Below are positions 1-7,243 of a stretch of DNA of 16,587 nt, one piece after another. Every line of letters starts with the position of its first letter. Position 1 is the first letter of the stretch. The notes under the pieces were generated by a model. The model was not told the origin of the DNA, searched no databases, and saw only the letters and a list, made by a program, of their open reading frames with translations. The stretch is from positions 1-16,587 of the forward strand of contig USHZ01000020.1 of the NCBI GenBank assembly GCA_900554595.1. Reading direction: 5' to 3'. The position numbers were made by a program, and so were the translations under genes. The DNA comes from an uncultured Collinsella sp. Lineage in GTDB: Bacteria; Actinomycetota; Coriobacteriia; Coriobacteriales; Coriobacteriaceae.

Positions 1-7
1 CGAGTTC

Positions 8-45
8 CGCACGAGCCGGAGAGCACTTAATGTGCTCTCCGTGCG
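8..45. repeat. Hairpin downstream of pcrA
   Basis: GGAGAGCAC (18-26) pairs perfectly with GTGCTCTCC (32-40) around a TTAAT loop, and CGCAC (8-12) can pair with GTGCG (41-45) around a five-base bulge. It lies about 60 bases past the pcrA stop, where a terminator would be expected, but neither strand has a T-run after the stem. It may be a terminator that does not depend on a U-tract, an mRNA 3' end stabiliser or part of a neighbouring element cut by the window edge. Confidence 0.4.
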
Positions 46-102
46 AGCAGGACTGCCCGAGCAGGCGATGTTGCCCCATACGCCCGCCCAGGTCCGCCGG
101 GA

Positions 103-3003
103 TTACGACAGCTTGACGATCGGTGCGAAGCCTTTCATTAGCTTTTTGGTCTGGCCGGTTTTTTCGAATTGGACCTCGATCATGTCTCCGACGACCGAAA
201 TCACAGTACCCGTGCCAAAGGTCTTGTGGCTCACGGTATCGCCCGCGGCAAAGTCCTGCGATGCGCTGGCGCGATCGACCTTGCGCTCCACCGTCGGGGA
301 CACCTTGGACGACGGCTTTTTGGCTCGCGGCGCACCCGAACCAAAGGTCGAGGCAACACGGCCGGCGTCAGGCGAAACCCCACGATGGCGCTCGGTCCCA
401 TAGCTGCTGCCGCCAAAGAAGTCGTCAAAGCTCGACCCGCCGCGCAAGCCGGAGCCGCCGGTCGAGCGCGTATGCGAGCCAAACACCTTGCCGCCATACA
501 TGTCCGAGCCCATACCCGAGCCAAACGTGCCGTGTCGGTCGCCGCGCTTCTCCCAGCCCGTGCCCTCAAAACCGGCAGAACCGATACCGCTAAACTCGAT
601 GTCCTCAAACGGAATCTCGTTGAGGAAGCGCGAGCGCGGGTTGGCAGAGGTCGAGCCGTAGGTGCGACGCGTAGCCGCATAGGTCAAGAACAGGCGCTTA
701 CGGGCACGCGTGATGGCGACGTAGGCCAGGCGACGCTCCTCCTCGAGCTTGCCCGGATCATCGCTGCCGCCAAAGTCGTGCACGTGCGGGAAGATACCCT
801 CCTCCATGCCGGCCACGAACACCGCCGGGAACTCCAGGCCCTTGGCGGAGTGGATGGTCATCATGGTAATGGCATGCGTCTCGCCGGCTAGGGAATCCAA
901 GTCGGAGCGTAGGGCCAGCCACTCCATGAGTGCCGGCAGTGCCTTACAGGTGAGCGGACCGTAGGTGCGCTCGATCTCGTCGGTATGCACGGCACCCGCC
1001 GGCATCTCCGTCGGCGCGGCATACGCGTTGCCCGCAATGGCGGCGGCCAGGGCATCCTGCGGCGAGAGCGCCGGGGCGGCTAGGCTATCGAGCGGATTGG
1101 AGCCCGCGGCGTCACGAGCGCCGACAAGTGCCTCAAACGAGGACGCAGGTGCGGACGGTCCCGGCTCGGGCGCAGGTGCGCTCGCCACAACGGGCTCGGG
1201 CTCGACGCCGGCAGGCACGTCGGCAACGCCAGCCGCGCGCAGCTCTTCTAGGCTCTCGAGCGTACCCTCGATATCCTCGTGTGTCTCCTCAAATTCGGCA
1301 GCAACGCCCAGGAATTCCTGAATGTTCTCGGCGCGGCTCTCGGACTCCATGGTGCCCTCGGCGCGGAACGCCTGCAGCAGGCCCGTCTTGTCGACAATCA
1401 TCTCGACGACGTCCTTCAGCTCGCCGTCCATGCGGCGGCCCTCGCGCACCAGCGACACAAAGCTCGACAGGCCATTGCGGACCTTGGCGCTAAACATGCC
1501 CGTCTCGGCGCACGCGATCTCGCAGGCTTGGAAGAACGAGCAGCGGTTGTCGCGCGCCAGCTGCTCGATCTTTTGGATCGAGGTGGAGCCGATACCGCGG
1601 CGCGGCGTGTTGATGACGCGCTTGACGCTCATCTCGTCGGCCGGGTTCACGATCATCTTGAGGTAGGCCATGACGTCGCGGATCTCGGCGCGGTCGAAGA
1701 ATCGCGTGCCGCCGACGATCTTGTAGGGCACGCCCGCGCGCAAGAACATATCTTCGAGGATACGCGACTGGGCGTTGGTGCGATAGAACACAGCAATGTC
1801 GTCGTAGCTCGTGCCCTTGGAGTGCAACTTTTCGATCTCACCGGCAATCCAGCGGCCCTCGTCGCGCTCATCGCTTGCCTGGAAGGCCTGGATCTTCTCG
1901 CCGTCGCCCTCGGCCGTAAACAGGCGCTTGTCCTTGCGCTGCGAGTTATGGCGCACCACGGCGTTGGCGGCGCTCAGGATATGGCCCGTGGAGCGATAGT
2001 TCTGCTCCAGCTTGACGGTCTTGCAGTTTTTAAAGTCCTTCTCAAAGTCCAGGATGTTGGTGATGTCGGCGCCACGCCAGCTATAAATGGACTGGTCATC
2101 GTCGCCCACGACCATAAGGTTTTGGTACTTGGCGGCCAGCAGGTTGGCGATCTCGTACTGGACGTGGTTGGTGTCCTGATACTCGTCGACGCTAATGTAG
2201 CGGAAGCGCTCCTGGTACTTTTCGAGCACCTCGGGGCGGGTGCGAAGCAACTCGAGCGCGCGCACGAGCAGATCGTCGAAGTCCATCGCATTGGCAGCGC
2301 GCAGGCGGCGCTCCAGCTCCAGGTAGACTTGCGCGGCCTTTTTGTCGTTGGGGCTATCGGCGCTCTTGAGCATGTCCTCGGGCCCAATCATGGCGTTTTT
2401 AGCCGAGCTGATCTTGCTGCGGATCATGTTGATGGGGAACTGCTTTTGCTCGATGCCGAGCGCCTGCATAATGTCGCGCACCATGCGCTTTGAGTCGTCA
2501 TCATCGTAAATGGTGAACTGACCGGTGTAGCCCAGCAGGTCGGCGTCCTCGCGCAGCATGCGCACGCACATGGCGTGGAAGGTGCACACCCACATGCCGC
2601 GGGTACCACTGGGGATGAGCGCTGCCAGACGCTCGCGCATCTCGGCCGCGGCCTTGTTGGTAAATGTGATGGCCAGGACCTGCCAGGGCTTAACGCCCAG
2701 GTCGCCAAGCATATGCGCGATGCGGAAGGTCAGGACGCGGGTCTTGCCCGAGCCAGCGCCGGCAAGGACCAGCAGCGGGCCCCCGGTGGTCAGGACCGCC
2801 TCGCGCTGGGCGGGGTTCAGGCTATCGATATCGACGAGCGGCTTGGCGGGCTTGGGCGCCGGAGCCGGGGCGTCGTAGATGTCGAGCGGAACGAGCTCGG
2901 GTTCCGGCGCGGCGGGGGCGGTGTACGCATCGAGCGGCACGGGTTCCGGCGCGGGTGACACGGGCGTAGCAGTGTTCTTTTCCCAGGGCAGGAGCTGGGT
3001 CAT
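103..3003 (-). CDS. pcrA: ATP-dependent DNA helicase PcrA/UvrD (superfamily 1)
   Basis: A 966-residue 3'-5' DNA helicase of the UvrD/Rep/PcrA family, which acts in nucleotide excision repair, replication restart and removal of RecA filaments. Visible motifs in order: Q-motif LNPAQREAV (62-70), Walker A AGAGSGKT (81-88), motif Ib TFHAM (141-145), Walker B VDEYQD (272-277), motif III GDDDQSIYSWRGA (300-312), motif IV QNYRST (334-339), motif V TIHSAKGLEF (716-725) and motif VI YVAITRARKR (761-770). A glycine/serine-rich linker (about 808-917) leads to a C-terminal Tudor-like domain (about 918-966, GDTVSHKTFGTGTVISV), the part that contacts RNA polymerase in Bacillus PcrA. Unlike usual PcrA proteins of about 720-780 residues, it carries a Pro/Ala-rich N-terminal extension and an Ala/Pro-rich insert at about 590-675. 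The start is supported by GAGGAG about 6 bases upstream. It appears monocistronic. Confidence 0.97.
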   Translation of the reverse strand: MTQLLPWEKNTATPVSPAPEPVPLDAYTAPAAPEPELVPLDIYDAPAPAPKPAKPLVDIDSLNPAQREAVLTTGGPLLVLAGAGSGKTRVLTFRIAHMLGDLGVKPWQVLAITFTNKAAAEMRERLAALIPSGTRGMWVCTFHAMCVRMLREDADLLGYTGQFTIYDDDDSKRMVRDIMQALGIEQKQFPINMIRSKISSAKNAMIGPEDMLKSADSPNDKKAAQVYLELERRLRAANAMDFDDLLVRALELLRTRPEVLEKYQERFRYISVDEYQDTNHVQYEIANLLAAKYQNLMVVGDDDQSIYSWRGADITNILDFEKDFKNCKTVKLEQNYRSTGHILSAANAVVRHNSQRKDKRLFTAEGDGEKIQAFQASDERDEGRWIAGEIEKLHSKGTSYDDIAVFYRTNAQSRILEDMFLRAGVPYKIVGGTRFFDRAEIRDVMAYLKMIVNPADEMSVKRVINTPRRGIGSTSIQKIEQLARDNRCSFFQACEIACAETGMFSAKVRNGLSSFVSLVREGRRMDGELKDVVEMIVDKTGLLQAFRAEGTMESESRAENIQEFLGVAAEFEETHEDIEGTLESLEELRAAGVADVPAGVEPEPVVASAPAPEPGPSAPASSFEALVGARDAAGSNPLDSLAAPALSPQDALAAAIAGNAYAAPTEMPAGAVHTDEIERTYGPLTCKALPALMEWLALRSDLDSLAGETHAITMMTIHSAKGLEFPAVFVAGMEEGIFPHVHDFGGSDDPGKLEEERRLAYVAITRARKRLFLTYAATRRTYGSTSANPRSRFLNEIPFEDIEFSGIGSAGFEGTGWEKRGDRHGTFGSGMGSDMYGGKVFGSHTRSTGGSGLRGGSSFDDFFGGSSYGTERHRGVSPDAGRVASTFGSGAPRAKKPSSKVSPTVERKVDRASASQDFAAGDTVSHKTFGTGTVISVVGDMIEVQFEKTGQTKKLMKGFAPIVKLS

Positions 3004-3064
3004 GGGCGACTCCTCATCTTACGGACGGCGCGCCTGCGGGCAGCGCCATAGTTTGAGCCGTACC

Positions 3065-3095
3065 AGTATACCGAGCCGCGCGGACACCGACGCAA
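3065..3095 (-). promoter_or_regulatory. Candidate pcrA promoter
   Basis: On the minus strand, TATACT (3070-3065) is a good -10 match. TTGCGT (3095-3090) lies 19 bases upstream, which is longer than the ideal 17. The site is about 60 bases before the pcrA start codon. The spacing makes the -35 assignment tentative. Confidence 0.4.
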
Positions 3096-3142
3096 ATCAC
3101 ACCACGACTCCGTGCGCCACCATCGGGCCCACCCCATCGCCC

Positions 3143-3187
3143 AAAAAAGAGGGCGGCATAGACCTTTTGGTCATGCCACCCTCTTTG
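3143..3187 (-). terminator. Intrinsic terminator after uppP
   Basis: Read on the minus strand, AAAGAGGGTGGCATGACC pairs with GGTCTATGCCGCCCTCTTT around an AAAA loop, with one bulged base and one mismatch, and a run of six T ends the stem. It begins about 45 bases after the uppP stop codon and separates uppP from pcrA, which therefore needs its own promoter. Confidence 0.88.
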
Positions 3188-3230
3188 AATGACAAGTTGT
3201 CGCTCTGGCCGCCGCGCAGCGTCAACCAAG

Positions 3231-4211
3231 TTAGAGGCCGAGCATCGGCTCCAGAACAAAGAAGTATGCAAGCACTACGATGCCCAGGATGATGCGGTAA
3301 ACACCGAAGCACTTAAAGTCGTGACGGCGGACGAAGCCCATGAGCCACTTGATGGCGATAAGCGAAACCACAAAGGCCACAACGCAGCCCACGCCCAAGA
3401 TAGCGACCTCGTTGGCGCCGAACGTGCCGCCCTTGATGAAGTACTTGACCAGCTTGAGCGCACTCGCGCCAAACATGACAGGGATGGCCAGGAAGAACGT
3501 AAACTTGGATGCCACCGAGCGCGTGCAGCCCAAAAGCAGGCCACCGATAATGGTGGAGCCGGAGCGCGATGTGCCCGGAATCAGTGAAAGCACCTGGAAG
3601 CAACCGATACCCAGCGCGGTCTTCCAGCTCAGATCCTCGAGCGTAGTGATGGAGCCAAAGTCCAGGCTATCGTCATCGTCTTCATCCTCAGCGGTAGCCG
3701 CGGCGGGCGCCGCAAAGTGCGCACCGGTGGGACGTCCATCCGACACCACAGCACGCGAACCAAACGAACCGGCAAGAGCGGCCTGGTCGCGCTTGTTCGC
3801 GCGCCAGTTCTCGATCACGATAAACAGCACGCCGTACACAATGAGCGCCAGCGCCACGACGGGAGCATTGTAGAAATGCTCCTCCATCCAGTCGTTGAGC
3901 GGCAGACCGATTGCCGCGGCAGGAATGCAGCCGAGCACAATCTTGCCCCACAGCACCCAGGTGTCGCGACGGCCTTCCTTGCCTTTGCTGGGAGAAAACG
4001 GGTTAAGGTCGTAGAAGAACAGGACGCAGACGGCCAAAATGGCGCCAAGCTGAATCACGACCAGGAACATATTCCAGAACGTCTCGCTCACGTTCATCTT
4101 GACGAACTCGTCCACCAAGATCATGTGACCCGTCGACGAAACGGGCAGCCATTCGGTGATGCCCTCGACCAGGCCCATGAAGGCAGATTTTAGAAGCTCG
4201 ATAATATCCAA
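3231..4211 (-). CDS. uppP: Undecaprenyl-diphosphate phosphatase UppP (BacA)
   Basis: A polytopic membrane enzyme that dephosphorylates undecaprenyl diphosphate, recycling the lipid carrier used for peptidoglycan and other wall polymers; it also confers bacitracin tolerance. Family signatures are clear: EGITEWLPVSSTGH (16-29, with the catalytic glutamates 16 and 20) and PGTSRSGST (212-220, with the catalytic arginine). Hydrophobic segments surround both motifs. I chose the TTG start at 4211 because GAGGGGG lies about 5 bases upstream and the protein then opens with the family-typical short lead (DIIELLKSAFMGLVEGITE); the frame stays open to 4280, but that adds no conserved sequence. The 326 residues exceed the usual 265-285 because of a roughly 55-residue hydrophilic insert (139-193) rich in Ala, Asp and Glu, placed between the two halves of the protein. 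It stands alone between a divergent usp gene and a terminator. Confidence 0.95.
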   Translation of the reverse strand: MDIIELLKSAFMGLVEGITEWLPVSSTGHMILVDEFVKMNVSETFWNMFLVVIQLGAILAVCVLFFYDLNPFSPSKGKEGRRDTWVLWGKIVLGCIPAAAIGLPLNDWMEEHFYNAPVVALALIVYGVLFIVIENWRANKRDQAALAGSFGSRAVVSDGRPTGAHFAAPAAATAEDEDDDDSLDFGSITTLEDLSWKTALGIGCFQVLSLIPGTSRSGSTIIGGLLLGCTRSVASKFTFFLAIPVMFGASALKLVKYFIKGGTFGANEVAILGVGCVVAFVVSLIAIKWLMGFVRRHDFKCFGVYRIILGIVVLAYFFVLEPMLGL

Positions 4212-4272
4212 AGGGACCCCCTCGTTAGACACCCGCCGGTAGATGTTCTGCGGACGATGCGGGCGAGGTCCC

Positions 4273-4278
4273 ATTATC
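4273..4278 (-). promoter_or_regulatory. Possible -10 box for uppP
   Basis: GATAAT on the minus strand matches the -10 consensus at five of six bases and lies about 60 bases before the TTG start. No convincing -35 box is visible at 16-18 bases, so this is only a candidate. Confidence 0.3.
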
Positions 4279-4364
4279 AACCGTTGGCGGTGCGACCGCG
4301 CCTGCCCTTACCAAAAAACTCGCCCGTTCACAGAATTGCGAGCGGTCAAACCGAAATCCTTGGG

Positions 4365-4370
4365 TATAAC
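4365..4370 (+). promoter_or_regulatory. Possible -10 box for the usp gene
   Basis: TATAAC in the context TTGGGTATAACTGCA is a five-of-six match to the -10 consensus, about 90 bases before the usp start. No recognisable -35 hexamer is at the right distance. The uppP-usp gap (4212-4460) otherwise holds only this, the divergent -10 candidate and the usp ribosome binding site AGGAGG (about 4450-4456). Confidence 0.35.
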
Positions 4371-4460
4371 TGCAACAAGGTAAAGTGTCCGGCGGCCAAC
4401 GCACCCGCGCCCGCCCGACGCACGAGCCCCACGCCCGTGCGATAGACCAAGGAGGAAACC

Positions 4461-4898
4461 ATGAACGAGGGCTACACCAAGGTATTTGTTTCACTCGACG
4501 GTACTGAGCAGCAGGATTTTGTGCTCGCACGCGCCATCAAGGTCGCCGCGAACAACGGCGCTAAGCTGATCATCGGCCACGTCATCGACTCCACCGCGCT
4601 CGAGAGCGCCGGTTCCTATCCGGTCGACCTGGTCAACGGCTTGGAGGAGGCCTTTAACAACTCCATCGCCAAGCAGCTCGAGGAGGCCAAGGCCAATCCC
4701 GACATTCCCGAGGTCGAGGTCATGATTCGTACCGGCCGCATTCGTGAGACGCTTAAGGATGAGATGCTCGACGTGGTCAAGCCCGATCTGGTGCTCTGCG
4801 GCGCCCGCGGCCTGTCCTCAATTAAGTACGCGCTACTGGGCTCGATTTCGACGTTCCTGCTGCGCAATACGGACTGCGACATTTTGGTCGTGAAGTAG
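4461..4898 (+). CDS. Universal stress protein, UspA family (ATP-binding type)
   Basis: A 145-residue single-domain Usp, the usual family length. It begins with the beta-strand and aspartate typical of the fold (VFVSLDGTE, 8-16) and ends with the nucleotide-binding signature G-x2-G-x9-G-S (GARGLSSIKYALLGS) followed by the closing strand CDILVVK. That signature places it in the ATP-binding MJ0577-like subgroup rather than the non-binding E. coli UspA subgroup. Such proteins are cytoplasmic, often dimeric, and help survival under starvation, oxidative or respiratory stress; the specific role here cannot be read from sequence. The start is fixed by AGGAGG about 6 bases before the ATG. It is divergent from uppP and probably transcribed alone, up to the terminator at 5065-5098. 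Confidence 0.93.
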   Translation: MNEGYTKVFVSLDGTEQQDFVLARAIKVAANNGAKLIIGHVIDSTALESAGSYPVDLVNGLEEAFNNSIAKQLEEAKANPDIPEVEVMIRTGRIRETLKDEMLDVVKPDLVLCGARGLSSIKYALLGSISTFLLRNTDCDILVVK

Positions 4899-4918
4899 CG
4901 TTGCTCCCACCGGCCGCG

Positions 4919-5005
4919 GGGCCTGCGGGGTTTCCACGGGCACGTCCTCGCCGCTTTGCGGCTGCGGGATGTGCCCTTAGGAAACCCCTCCCGGCGGGCG
5001 GGCCC
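4919..5005 (+). repeat. Long imperfect hairpin between usp and rsgA (possible structured RNA)
   Basis: A nested inverted repeat: GGGCC (4919-4923) with GGCCC (5001-5005), GGGGTTTCC (4927-4935) with GGAAACCCC (4980-4988), GGGCAC (4938-4943) with GTGCCC (4971-4976), and GCCGC (4950-4954) with GCGGC (4958-4962) around a TTT loop. The paired arms are separated by small internal loops, as in a folded RNA. A further possible stem CTTTTC/GAAAAG (about 5023-5046) leads to the terminator at 5065-5098. I see no match to SRP RNA, tmRNA, RNase P RNA or a riboswitch I know. It could be a 3' UTR structure of usp, a small RNA, an rsgA leader or a dispersed palindromic repeat. Confidence 0.55.
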
Positions 5006-5064
5006 TGCGGTATCCTTGCTGGCTTTTCTCCCGTGCGGATGAAAAGGGCTGAGGGAAAGTTTGT

Positions 5065-5098
5065 GAGCTGGTCGGGCTTTGCCCGGCCAGCTCTTTTT
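5065..5098 (+). terminator. Intrinsic terminator upstream of rsgA
   Basis: GAGCTGGTCGGGC pairs over 13 bases (one G-T pair) with GCCCGGCCAGCTC around a TTT loop, followed by TTTTT. It ends any transcript coming from usp and the structured region. Because it lies only about 50 bases before the rsgA start, it could alternatively act as an attenuator of rsgA. Confidence 0.92.
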
Positions 5099-5146
5099 GA
5101 TTTAAAATACCTGCTCAGTTGTGATTTTTGGTGCTGGGAGGCGCTT

Positions 5147-6331
5147 GTGGGCAAGGCTAAGGCTAAGGCGAAGAAAAAGACGACGGGGGCGCGGGCTAAG
5201 CGCGATCGTCGTCGGAAGCTCGCGACCGAAGCTCCTGCATCTGCTGAGGAGTTGCTGGCGAGTGTACCGGGGCTTGACGCGCTGCAGGATGTTCCGGCGT
5301 TCGATGACCTGCCGGTCGATGCGGCTCAGCAGGCTGCATTTGACGACTTTTGCGCACAGGCCGAGGAGCCCGAGCAGATGCAGCTCGGTGCCGTGGTGCG
5401 CCTGGACCGCGGGTTTCCGCTGGTGGCGACTGCCGATGATACGTTTCGTGCCGAGCATGCCGTAGGGTTTGCCAAGTCGCGTGGCGAGGACGAGGTCTTG
5501 CTGCCCGCCGTGGGCGACCGTGTGGCGGTGCGCCGCGCTCCCGGGCACGACATGGGCGTGATCGAGCGCGTACTGCCACGCCGTACGAGCTTTGAGCGTT
5601 GGCGTGGTCGTGCCCGCGGTGAGCGCCAGGTGCTCTGCTCCAACGTTGACAGCGTGCTGATCGTGCAGGCGCTCGGCGCCGGCGAAGTGCTGCTCGACCG
5701 CGTGGCGCGCTCACTGGTGTTGGCGCTCGATTGCGATGCCGAGCCGGTGGTGGTGCTCACCAAGGCCGACCGCTGCGAGGCCGATGAGCTCGAGCGCGAT
5801 CTGGACCGCGTGCGCCGTCTGGTGGGTCCGGACGTTCGCGTGATCGTGACGTCTTCTGCCGAGGGCCTCGGTCTGGACGAGATCCGTGCCTGCGTGCCCG
5901 CCGGGAGCTGTGCCATGATTTTGGGCGAGTCGGGTGCCGGTAAGTCGACGCTGCTCAATGCGCTGCTGGGCCACGATGCGCTGGCCACTGGCGGCGTGCG
6001 CGAGCGTGATGACCAAGGTCGCCACACCACGGTTGCGCGCGTGATGGTGGCGCTGCCGGGCGACGCCGGCGTGATCGCCGATGCCCCGGGCCTGCGCAGC
6101 CTGCCGCTCGTGGGACATGAGCGGGGCCTGGCGCGTGCCTTCCCCGAGATCGTCGAGGCGTCGCGTGCGTGCCGGTTTGGCGATTGCACGCACACTCACG
6201 AGCCGGGTTGCGCCGTTCGCGAGGCCGAGGACGCGGGACAGATCGACAGTCTGCGCCTGGAGACGTTCCAAAACCTGGCGTCATCCATGCGCGTGAGTGC
6301 CCAAATGCTCGACCCCGATGTCCATCTGTAA
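5147..6331 (+). CDS. rsgA: Ribosome small-subunit biogenesis GTPase RsgA (YjeQ/EngC)
   Basis: A circularly permuted GTPase that checks late 30S maturation and is stimulated by the ribosome. With the GTG start (394 residues), an OB-fold (about 80-145) is followed by the permuted order G4 LTKAD (204-208), G5 SSAEG (236-240), G1 GESGAGKST (260-268), G2 RHTT and G3 DAPGLRSL, then a zinc knuckle (CRFGDCTHTHEPGC) and a C-terminal helix. The GTG at 5147 is preferred because GGGAGG lies 5-6 bases upstream and the region further 5' reads through the terminator at 5065-5098; the frame is open back to 4901, but that part is not coding-like. The first 75 residues are unusual: a Lys/Ala/Arg-rich start (KAKAKAKKK), possibly RNA-binding, then an acidic stretch, making the protein somewhat longer than the common 290-350. 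The terminator at 6350-6383 follows, so the gene is probably monocistronic. Confidence 0.96.
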   Translation: MGKAKAKAKKKTTGARAKRDRRRKLATEAPASAEELLASVPGLDALQDVPAFDDLPVDAAQQAAFDDFCAQAEEPEQMQLGAVVRLDRGFPLVATADDTFRAEHAVGFAKSRGEDEVLLPAVGDRVAVRRAPGHDMGVIERVLPRRTSFERWRGRARGERQVLCSNVDSVLIVQALGAGEVLLDRVARSLVLALDCDAEPVVVLTKADRCEADELERDLDRVRRLVGPDVRVIVTSSAEGLGLDEIRACVPAGSCAMILGESGAGKSTLLNALLGHDALATGGVRERDDQGRHTTVARVMVALPGDAGVIADAPGLRSLPLVGHERGLARAFPEIVEASRACRFGDCTHTHEPGCAVREAEDAGQIDSLRLETFQNLASSMRVSAQMLDPDVHL

Positions 6332-6349
6332 TTGAATTTTCCTATGACA

Positions 6350-6383
6350 GCCGTCTCCCAACTGTTCGGGAGGCGGCTTTTTT
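6350..6383 (+). terminator. Intrinsic terminator after rsgA
   Basis: GCCGTCTCCC pairs with GGGAGGCGGC around an eight-base loop (one T-G pair), followed by TTTTTT. It starts 19 bases after the rsgA stop and insulates the pilus operon from rsgA transcription. Confidence 0.92.
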
Positions 6384-6420
6384 GCTGCCAAAGCGCCTCG
6401 AAATATGCGTTTTGCCGACG

Positions 6421-6486
6421 TGCTGACCAAAACCTTGCCACGAGCTTGACGGACTGGTCAGCTTTTGGTCAGCAATTGGTTTGACA
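6421..6486 (+). promoter_or_regulatory. Inverted repeat and candidate promoter region of the pilus operon
   Basis: TGCTGACCAAAA (6421-6432) is an exact reverse complement of TTTTGGTCAGCA (6463-6474), and a third half-site, CTGGTCAGC (6454-6462), abuts the right arm in direct orientation. The repeats flank TTGACG (6445-6450) and are followed at once by a perfect -35 hexamer TTGACA (6481-6486). No good -10 box is found 16-18 bases beyond TTGACA, so the true start may need an activator or another sigma factor. The cluster looks like an operator for a regulator not encoded in this window. The rest of the gap to the first pilus gene holds only a small hairpin, CGGGC-ATTC-GCCCG (6547-6560). Confidence 0.5.
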
Positions 6487-6583
6487 CGTAAAACCAAGAT
6501 CGCGATTGCGCCGCTTTGCACTCTGACCGCCCAGACAATGGTGGTACGGGCATTCGCCCGGCACTGCCATGAGAGGAGCGGCC

Positions 6584-7243
6584 GTGAACAAGAGCAAGCG
6601 CATCGCCATCAGTCTGGTCGCGGGCGTGCTTGCCGCGGCGCTCTGCATGGTCTACGGCTCGTCGATCCGCTCACAAGCCGAGCAGGCCCAGGCCGAGACT
6701 TTGGCAAAATACGGCGGCGACCGCGTTGAGGTGTGCGTCGCGGCGCGCGATATCGATGCGGGCGAGACCCTCGACGAGACTAATGTCATAACTCAGGAAT
6801 GGCTGGCGAGTCTGTTGCCGCGTGATGCGGCGACCGAGCTGCGTCAGGTGCGCGGCGACGTGACGACCTCGCGCATTCCCAAAAACGCCGTGATTTGCAA
6901 TGTCTACACCAAGGCCGAGAGCCACAAGCTCGAGGTGCCTAAAGGCAAGGTTGCCGTTTCGGTGGCGGTCGATGCCGAGCACTCGGTCGGCGGCGCCACG
7001 GGCGTGGGCAGCTACGTGGATGTGTATGTGCAAAAAGATGGCGTAACCGATCGGCTGTGCGGCGCGTACGTGATCGATACCAGCGAAGATGCCGGCACCA
7101 CGCGTGAAGGCAAGATCGAGTGGGTGACGCTGGCGGCAGACCCCGAAGATGTCAAGGAATTGCTGGGAGCCTCGGGAAAGGGAACGGTCAGCTTGACGAT
7201 TCCCGCTACGGCGCGCGGCAAAAAGAGCGGAGGCGACGAGTGA
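6584..7243 (+). CDS. cpaB: Flp pilus assembly protein CpaB/RcpC
   Basis: First gene of the pilus operon. The 219-residue product has one N-terminal membrane anchor (about 7-25), then a SAF domain (about 45-105, with the ARDIDAGETL motif) and an RcpC/CpaB domain beginning LEVPKGKVAVSVAVDAEHSVGG, with the family-typical G-x-x-VDVYV. In Gram-negative Tad systems CpaB/RcpC sits in the periplasm and works with the secretin; no secretin gene is seen here, so in this Gram-positive setting it probably acts on the outer face of the membrane. The GTG at 6584 is chosen because AGGAG lies 5 bases upstream; an in-frame ATG at 6569 overlaps that site and has none of its own. A small hairpin (6547-6560) precedes the ribosome binding site. 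The stop codon overlaps the next start as TGATG. Confidence 0.9.
   Translation: MNKSKRIAISLVAGVLAAALCMVYGSSIRSQAEQAQAETLAKYGGDRVEVCVAARDIDAGETLDETNVITQEWLASLLPRDAATELRQVRGDVTTSRIPKNAVICNVYTKAESHKLEVPKGKVAVSVAVDAEHSVGGATGVGSYVDVYVQKDGVTDRLCGAYVIDTSEDAGTTREGKIEWVTLAADPEDVKELLGASGKGTVSLTIPATARGKKSGGDE

Noticed and set aside
4212..4280. Longer UppP N-terminus starting at 4280.
   Set aside because: The added residues are not membrane-like or family-like, and the TTG at 4211 has a good ribosome binding site and gives the usual UppP start.
4919..5098. SRP RNA, tmRNA, RNase P RNA or 6S RNA as the identity of the structured region.
   Set aside because: None of their conserved core sequences is visible, and the length does not fit tmRNA or RNase P RNA; only an unnamed structured element can be supported.
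4901..5146. Upstream extension of the rsgA frame to 4901.
   Set aside because: It would translate the palindromic region and the terminator at 5065-5098, and no ribosome binding site precedes it. The GTG at 5147 has GGGAGG upstream.
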